Positions 59,751-64,000 of a DNA stretch of 64,000 nucleotides are shown piece after piece. The notes beneath the pieces are model-generated. The model saw nothing but the letters and a program-made list of their open reading frames with translations, had not been told where the DNA came from and did no database searches. The DNA comes from Paenibacillus terricola (GTDB lineage Bacteria > Bacillota > Bacilli > Paenibacillales > Paenibacillaceae). A program made the position numbers and the translations under genes. The stretch covers positions 558,001-622,000 of the forward strand of contig NZ_JACXZA010000002.1 of assembly GCF_014779765.1 (NCBI RefSeq), given 5' to 3'. How positions within the stretch are numbered: position 1 is the stretch's first letter; the number at the start of each line of letters is the position of its first letter.

Positions 59751-60944
59751 CTAGAATAAAGCAATTAATGAACCACCTGCAGCACCAAAAACAACAATGA
59801 TCCATGGCGGAATTTTCCAAAAAACAAGCAACAGAAACAATATGGAAACCAATGCAAAATCAACAGGGGCCAGAATCGCCGTTGTCCAAAGAGGATTATA
59901 CAAAGCTGCCAACAGGATACCTACAACTGCTGCGTTAATCCCGATTAGTACGCCTTGAACATTTGGGTTCTTCCTTAATGAGCTCCAGAAAGGAAGCGCT
60001 CCTACGATTAATAGAAAAGCAGGAAGAAATATAGCGACAGTAGCAATTAATGCTCCAGTAACGCCGTTTATCATCGCCCCCAAGTATCCTGCAAAGGTGA
60101 ATAATGGTCCAGGTACTGCTTGTGCTGCTCCATACCCCGCAAGAAAGTCAGCTTTGCTAATCCATCCTGTAGGTACAACTTCACGTTCGAGCAAAGGAAG
60201 TACCACATGCCCCCCGCCAAATACAAGTGAACCTGAACGGTAAAAGCTATCGAATAATGACAACCAATCCGCAACTATAATTTGCCTCATGAGTGGCAAC
60301 AAAATCAAGAGTCCAAAGAAGCCGACTAAACAGAGGACCGCAACACTTCGTCTGATGGGTACGGTGAGATCCACTGATTCAGGAATCGTTGATTTTCTAT
60401 ATAGTATCATGCCAACAATTCCTGCAATAACAATCAGTATAACTTGGCTAAATGCGGTTTGCCACAAGAGAGTAATAGATGCAGCAATGATGGCAATTGT
60501 TGCCCTATTCCGATCGGGTGTCAATTTCTGTCCCATACCAAGGACGGCTTGAGCGACAATGGCAACGGCTACAATCTTAAGACCATGAATCCAACCAGCG
60601 CTGCTAATATCAAATCCTTGCATAAGGAAGGCAAACAAGACCAAAACAATGACTGAGGGAAGAGTAAACCCAATCCAGGCTGTCAGCCCACCTAAAAGTC
60701 CAGCTCGCAGAACACCGATTCCAATTCCGACCTGACTACTGGCAGGTCCAGGTAAAAATTGACACAATGCGACTAGATCTGCATAAGTTCGTTCATCCAT
60801 CCATTTGCGGCGACGTATGTATTCATCATGAAAATAACCAAGATGAGCGATCGGCCCACCGAAGGAAGTAAGACCAAGTTTAGTTGAGACTGCTAATACT
60901 TCCAAAAGCGCTGCCAATTTGCTTTTATTTGTAGTGCTGTCCAT
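59751..60944 (-). CDS. chrA: Chromate transporter ChrA (bidomain)
   Basis: 397 residues, about ten helices, two CHR domains. Each has the family motif: GLTSFGGPIAHLGYFHDEYI and CQFLPGPASSQVGIGIG in the first; GSLVFGGGHVVLPLLE and GAAQAVPGPLFTFAGYLGAM in the second. It exports chromate driven by the membrane potential (known). No chrB regulator nearby. It stands with the ars operon as part of an oxyanion-resistance group. Confidence 0.93.
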   Translation of the reverse strand: MDSTTNKSKLAALLEVLAVSTKLGLTSFGGPIAHLGYFHDEYIRRRKWMDERTYADLVALCQFLPGPASSQVGIGIGVLRAGLLGGLTAWIGFTLPSVIVLVLFAFLMQGFDISSAGWIHGLKIVAVAIVAQAVLGMGQKLTPDRNRATIAIIAASITLLWQTAFSQVILIVIAGIVGMILYRKSTIPESVDLTVPIRRSVAVLCLVGFFGLLILLPLMRQIIVADWLSLFDSFYRSGSLVFGGGHVVLPLLEREVVPTGWISKADFLAGYGAAQAVPGPLFTFAGYLGAMINGVTGALIATVAIFLPAFLLIVGALPFWSSLRKNPNVQGVLIGINAAVVGILLAALYNPLWTTAILAPVDFALVSILFLLLVFWKIPPWIIVVFGAAGGSLIALF

Positions 60945-61376
60945 ATTAGAGGGTTTCTCCTTCTTAACAAGATAGATTATAATGTCCCATAATAATTACG
61001 GTACTCAGTGATGGTAACCGCCGAGAAACATTTTCTCTTTATGATATCCGATCGATTGAGGGAGTACAAAAGCGAAATATGCAATACCTGTACTTTTTAC
61101 ATAATCTTAAAAGAAGCTGACTCCGATGTGGGGAAGAGGGCGATTCTTCGTTATATGTTGCTTTCAAAACTATAATAAGGGTTGCCGTCGGTGAATCAGA
61201 TTTCCCTTCAATACTAGGTCTTCTAGTAATTGGCCCAGCTAAAGGGATTGAGAATCCACCTGAGGGTTGAATGGATAAGCCATCCATTGTAACTTGACCA
61301 CTCAACAACAATGCAGCTGAATAGGTTAGTCGAACTGCGCTCCCGCCGTTAGGTGGGGGCTATTTGACGCTTAAGC
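60945..61376. other. Stretch without a supported gene
   Basis: A 90-codon minus-strand frame at 61039-61311 (with MDGLSIQPSGGFSIPLAGPI) lacks a ribosome site. It may be the remnant of a small gene, but I cannot place it in a family. Nothing else found. Confidence 0.35.
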
Positions 61377-61423
61377 AAAAAAAAATACATCGCCGTTGTG
61401 TATAAGCCACATGGCAATGTATT
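61377..61423 (-). terminator. Minus-strand intrinsic terminator
   Basis: AATACAT-GCC (61384-61394) pairs with GGC-ATGTATT (61413-61423); a nine-base A-run on + gives a T-run on minus. Ends the YdeI-like gene transcript. Confidence 0.85.
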
Positions 61424-61501
61424 CGTCATTTAAGTACTGCTATACGCTTTTTGGGCTATGATGAGGGATTCGAAACCCCGATCGCGAGGTTAGGCGCTCT
61501 T

Positions 61502-62125
61502 TTACTTATCGTATTTCCAGAATCGACCTTTGCCTTCGGCGATCCATTCCAGGGCTTCATCTATTCGCTGTTGTTTTGTGGCATCGGTCTTTGCACTTTC
61601 AAGCCATACGATGTAGTTCTTGCGGAATGACGGTGATTGGTTCTCAAAAACTTGTTGAGCAGTAGGATTTTTCGATAGTGCTTCCAGGAAATATGCCGGA
61701 GTTTCCACTGGGTTGCTGCCCGGCGCTGCTTTGGCTGTCTTGTCAAGTTTCACGCCTCGGTCATTTAAATCCATCGCTTCTTTGATAAAGCCTGCGAGTT
61801 CCTCATCTGATGGCAGCTCAGACATACTCGTGATTCTGCCCATAAATCGCTGGCCTGGCTTTACCTTCTTGCCACCAGCAAATCGGGGATCGCTCATGAA
61901 CTCAGATTTTATAAACGTGAGCGAACAGTGGTTTTTAGATGAGGCTAATACGCACATGAAATCGTTTTTGTAATCAAAATGCGGGATGGCCCACTTAATT
62001 GATTCCACTACATTAGGGCAGTTTTTGTGGATCTGCTCTCTAAGATGATTGAGGATTGGTTTGGCAAAATCCTCAGAGTTTTCGATGTACTGTGTAACTT
62101 TTGGGTCAGTGCTCTCTAGTGACAT
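61502..62125 (-). CDS. YdeI/OmdA-like protein with DUF1801 domain
   Basis: 207 residues. Residues about 5-115 are a DUF1801 (frataxin-like YdhG) domain: PILNHLREQIHKNCPNVVES, IKWAIPHFDYKNDFMCVLAS. About 140-207 form a bacteriocin-protection OmdA/YdeI part: AYFLEALSKNPTAQQVFENQ, SPSFRKNYIVWLESAKTD, ending GKGRFWKYDK. Family members are associated with tolerance to membrane-active peptides in enterobacteria (recall), but the role in Firmicutes is unknown. GGAGAATA precedes its start. Confidence 0.85.
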   Translation of the reverse strand: MSLESTDPKVTQYIENSEDFAKPILNHLREQIHKNCPNVVESIKWAIPHFDYKNDFMCVLASSKNHCSLTFIKSEFMSDPRFAGGKKVKPGQRFMGRITSMSELPSDEELAGFIKEAMDLNDRGVKLDKTAKAAPGSNPVETPAYFLEALSKNPTAQQVFENQSPSFRKNYIVWLESAKTDATKQQRIDEALEWIAEGKGRFWKYDK

Positions 62126-62312
62126 TTAATATATTCTCCTTCCGGTACATTGTTTATGCCAGATCCTTGTTCACCTTGTCCATTTCAACCCAAAGCAGCA
62201 ACAAAAGCGATGCCTTGCGGGGGAGTGGCTGAATAATAATCCATGAGCAAGCAAGAGAAGCCAAACGAAGTTCTTTATCACCGATTGTACCTAAGTATGC
62301 GGTTATTAAATA

Positions 62313-62338
62313 GTACTATTTTTTTTCGAACATAGTAC
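62313..62338. promoter_or_regulatory. HxlR/YodB-type dyad in decayed locus
   Basis: GTACTAT (62313-62319) and ATAGTAC (62332-62338) form a perfect inverted repeat, similar to YodB boxes (TACTAT...ATAGTA). No intact hxlR gene is adjacent. Confidence 0.55.
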
Positions 62339-62412
62339 GGTTGAACGCACTACCTATATAGAAAGCACAAAAAGGTTTTCTTACTCGTTGTCTATTCGTT
62401 CGCTCTTCAAGA

Positions 62413-62468
62413 CTAAGTATGAATAAAAAGCGTACTTTTCAAAAACATAATCTGACTCAATAATTGGG
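62413..62468. repeat. Inverted copy of the oxidoreductase promoter region
   Basis: CTAAGTATGAATAAAAAGCG and the following TACTTTTCAAAA...CTCAATAATTGGG are the reverse complement, with few changes, of 40528-40582 upstream of the intact oxidoreductase. It leads into the pseudogene at 62510. Confidence 0.7.
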
Positions 62469-62509
62469 GGGGATATAACTCCACTTTAAAAACAGGGAGG
62501 AATCAGTAT

Positions 62510-62776
62510 AAGAATCTTGGTGATCTTGGCACATCCGGATCTGGACAAATCCTGTGCCAACCGGGCTTTACTGAATGCTGTGCGGGAGGAGACAATTGTT
62601 TTACGATCAGTGAATTTTTAAAACCGATCCAAAGAACGATTACCAAATGTAAGGGCCGTTTTCTTCCTTCTATTGTTGCTTACAGCGCGTCACAGGGGGA
62701 CGATGCCTTTCTCTCTCAAGAAGCTAAAAGATATGTGGACCATATCCAATCTGTTCCGAGCTTGCTTGTTCATTAA
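62510..62776 (+). pseudogene. Decayed second copy of the KefF/MdaB-type oxidoreductase
   Basis: Begins IRILVILAHPDLDKSCANRA with ATA in place of ATG, continues for about 30 codons, then an internal deletion with frameshift joins GGDNCFTISEFLKPIQRTIT and on to DHIQSVPSLLVH and a stop at 62776. About 100 central residues, including the flavin-lining segment, are missing compared with the 39942-40484 protein. Confidence 0.82.
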
Positions 62777-62818
62777 TATTGCAGAAAACCAAATTGAACA
62801 GAAAAAGGAGATCATCAA

Positions 62819-63232
62819 ATGAGTAAATCTGATTGGGGACTTAAGTCAGTAACATTTTGGTTAGTGGGTGTTATTACACTGTTGATGCTGTTTTTAGGAG
62901 TAAAAGGCTTTATCCAGCCAGTAGCTGCGATTCGAGGATTTGGCATACCGCTGCATGACACTGCCGATAAAAATCTTGTGTATATAAAAGCGGACCGAGA
63001 TCTGTTTATTGGCATCTTCCTATTAGTCTTGATGATCCTTCGTATGAGAAAAGCATTGCTTGTCGGTATGTTAACTTCAATTTTGATACCATTAATTGAT
63101 GCAACTTTGGTATTAACGAATGCGGTGGACAAAACACCTTCTTGGATTCATATCGTTTCTGCCGTATATGGGCTTGTAATAGGCTGGATGTTGTATCGAG
63201 AAGAACGGCAAGCCACAACAACAACTAAATAG
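62819..63232 (+). CDS. DUF4267-family membrane protein
   Basis: 137 residues, four helices: SVTFWLVGVITLLMLFLGVK, RDLFIGIFLLVLMILRMRKA, LVGMLTSILIPLIDATLVLT and IHIVSAVYGLVIGWMLYREE. The IRGFGIPLHD...LVYIKADRDLFIG region is typical of DUF4267. AAAAAGGAG precedes ATG 62819. It follows the decayed oxidoreductase and probably belonged to the same HxlR-controlled unit. Function unknown. Confidence 0.8.
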   Translation: MSKSDWGLKSVTFWLVGVITLLMLFLGVKGFIQPVAAIRGFGIPLHDTADKNLVYIKADRDLFIGIFLLVLMILRMRKALLVGMLTSILIPLIDATLVLTNAVDKTPSWIHIVSAVYGLVIGWMLYREERQATTTTK

Positions 63233-63242
63233 GGGGCAATAC

Positions 63243-63686
63243 ATGTACAATTACCTGTTGTTCATCCATATCCTCTCCGCGGTGACAGCCATTGCCGCAG
63301 TCATTTGCTATCCCATCATCATGAGCAGCGCCCGGACAGTGGGTCAAACCAAATTCGCGCTTTCGTTGCTGGAGAAGACGGCTATCCTGCCGAAACTCGG
63401 TGGCACGCTACTGCTTCTTACGGGTCTTGCGATTGGCTTTCAAGAAACCTATTTATTTCGAGAGCAGTGGTATGTGGCTTCGATTGTCGTCTTCTTTATC
63501 ATTTTGGTCATCTTTGCTCGACTTCTTCCTGTCGGTAACAAGCAACAGCTAAAGTTGCTGCAGCAGACGCAGGGCGATGATCTACCTGAGGCGTACCGAC
63601 TGAGTCGTAGACGCTCCGCCTTGCTAGAAGCGGTCGCTATTCTTGCCGTTTTCGTCTCGATTCTGCTAATGGTATTCAAACCGTGA
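63243..63686 (+). CDS. DUF2269-family membrane protein
   Basis: 147 residues, four helices. The start YNYLLFIHILSAVTAIAAVI with conserved His, then LPKLGGTLLLLTGLAIGFQE and WYVASIVVFFIILVIFARLL fit the DUF2269 integral membrane family. GGGGG precedes ATG 63243, 10 bp after the DUF4267 gene, so they form a pair. Function unknown; the conserved His and Gly recall small haem-associated membrane proteins (inference). Confidence 0.8.
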   Translation: MYNYLLFIHILSAVTAIAAVICYPIIMSSARTVGQTKFALSLLEKTAILPKLGGTLLLLTGLAIGFQETYLFREQWYVASIVVFFIILVIFARLLPVGNKQQLKLLQQTQGDDLPEAYRLSRRRSALLEAVAILAVFVSILLMVFKP

Positions 63687-63735
63687 GAAGGGACTCCCTC
63701 TCGAGGAGACCCTTTAATTATAATGGGTAAAGATG

Positions 63736-63888
63736 TTGACCACGGTTCCAGATGGTTCTAATCTCGGGCTTGGTTGCGGCAACCCACAAGCAATTGCATC
63801 TCTAAAGCCTCACCCCGAGCTGAAAGACATCAACGGCATCCGTCTTTACCCGTCTCAAATTGGTCTTTTTAGCTTCATGAGAGATTAA
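63736..63888 (+). pseudogene. Arsenite methyltransferase (ArsM) fragment
   Basis: The frame from TTG 63736 reads VPDGSNLGLGCGNPQAIASL, the segment just ahead of the SAM-binding motif of ArsM, and then changes to an unrelated sequence (HPELKDINGIRLYPSQIG) up to TAA 63886. Only about 25 residues of ArsM remain. The last 110 bp of the window hold nothing I can identify. Confidence 0.65.
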
Positions 63889-64000
63889 CGGATTTATGAC
63901 GATGGTTAAATACTGGTGCTCATCTTGAACAACGGGACTATGTTAGTGTCCTGTAGCCTCCATAACAACGAGGGGCGTATTCCTGCAGCGGACTCCACAT

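Noticed and set aside
59540-59764. 74-codon minus-strand frame between the phosphatase and chrA
   Set aside because: It covers the chrA terminator hairpin and has no ribosome site or recognisable protein pattern.
61039-61311. 90-codon minus-strand frame upstream of chrA
   Set aside because: No ribosome site or family match; listed only as part of a gene-poor stretch.

Overview
The window looks like a chromosomal accessory region of a spore-forming Gram-positive bacterium of the Paenibacillaceae (Paenibacillus/Cohnella type). This is inference from gene content: strong GGAGG ribosome sites with many TTG/GTG starts, a T-box leader, CsoR/ArsR/HxlR regulators, YdhK- and MprF-like proteins, a collagen-like spore-surface type protein, modular GH5 cellulases with X2/FN3/CBM3 or X2/CBM46-like modules, and a GH9 enzyme. 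No rRNA, tRNA, CRISPR array or intact insertion sequence was seen.

Layout. 1-6.4 kb: a tight same-strand cluster (MFS exporter, NADPH:FMN reductase, cupin, SUMF1/FGE-fold protein, 611-aa WD40 protein, cysteine-synthase-fold PLP enzyme) that looks like a small-molecule pathway I cannot name. 6.5-7.4 kb: decayed amino-acid permease and Lrp/AsnC remnants. 7.5-17.3 kb: small unknowns, an astacin-like protease with propeller repeats, a secreted GH5-X2-FN3-CBM3 cellulase, a Gfo/Idh/MocA oxidoreductase, a methyltransferase, two LSm-like proteins, a lipoprotein and a GNAT. 17.3-24 kb: Zn/Cd-type P1B ATPase with an ArsR/SmtB-type operator, a secreted matrixin-like protease, ars and mprF remnants and a 14-TM MFS pump.

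24.3-27.8 kb holds the most interesting unit: two tiny six-cysteine peptides (41 and 39 aa) with exactly the same cysteine spacing, each followed by a near-identical terminator. They bracket a MauE/DoxX-type redox membrane protein, a membrane-anchored CPVC thioredoxin-like protein and a peptidase-less ABC exporter. I read it as a disulfide-stabilised, leaderless secreted peptide system, probably bacteriocin-like.

28-31 kb: DinB and VOC proteins and several copies of a short dispersed motif (GTGACAAGAACTTA). 31.1-38.1 kb: a copper/metal island (MerR, thioredoxin-like, CsoR, CopZ, CopA, a sulfite-reductase-like protein, response regulator/histidine kinase, YdhK), with CsoR-type operators. 38-42 kb: a glycosyltransferase, an AAC(3)-type acetyltransferase, and an HxlR-controlled quinone/aldehyde-type stress block (flavodoxin-fold oxidoreductase, HxlR, DoxX, VOC). 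42.3-44.9 kb: a multicopper oxidase lipoprotein and a TVP38-family protein diverge from a CsoR-type operator embedded in a scrambled patchwork of pieces from the 31-38 kb copper island. 45-53 kb: a second GH5, a T-box leader that has lost its gene, a nucleotidyltransferase, lipoprotein and cytosolic GH9. 53-56 kb: GNAT remnant, collagen-like protein, metallophosphoesterase. 56.4-61 kb: arsRBC, a histidine phosphatase and ChrA. 61.5-64 kb: YdeI-like protein, a decayed duplicate of the oxidoreductase locus, two small membrane proteins and an arsM fragment.

The whole region reads as a metal/oxidant-resistance and secretion archipelago with much recombination debris: at least eight gene remnants, several being second copies of genes that are intact elsewhere in the window.
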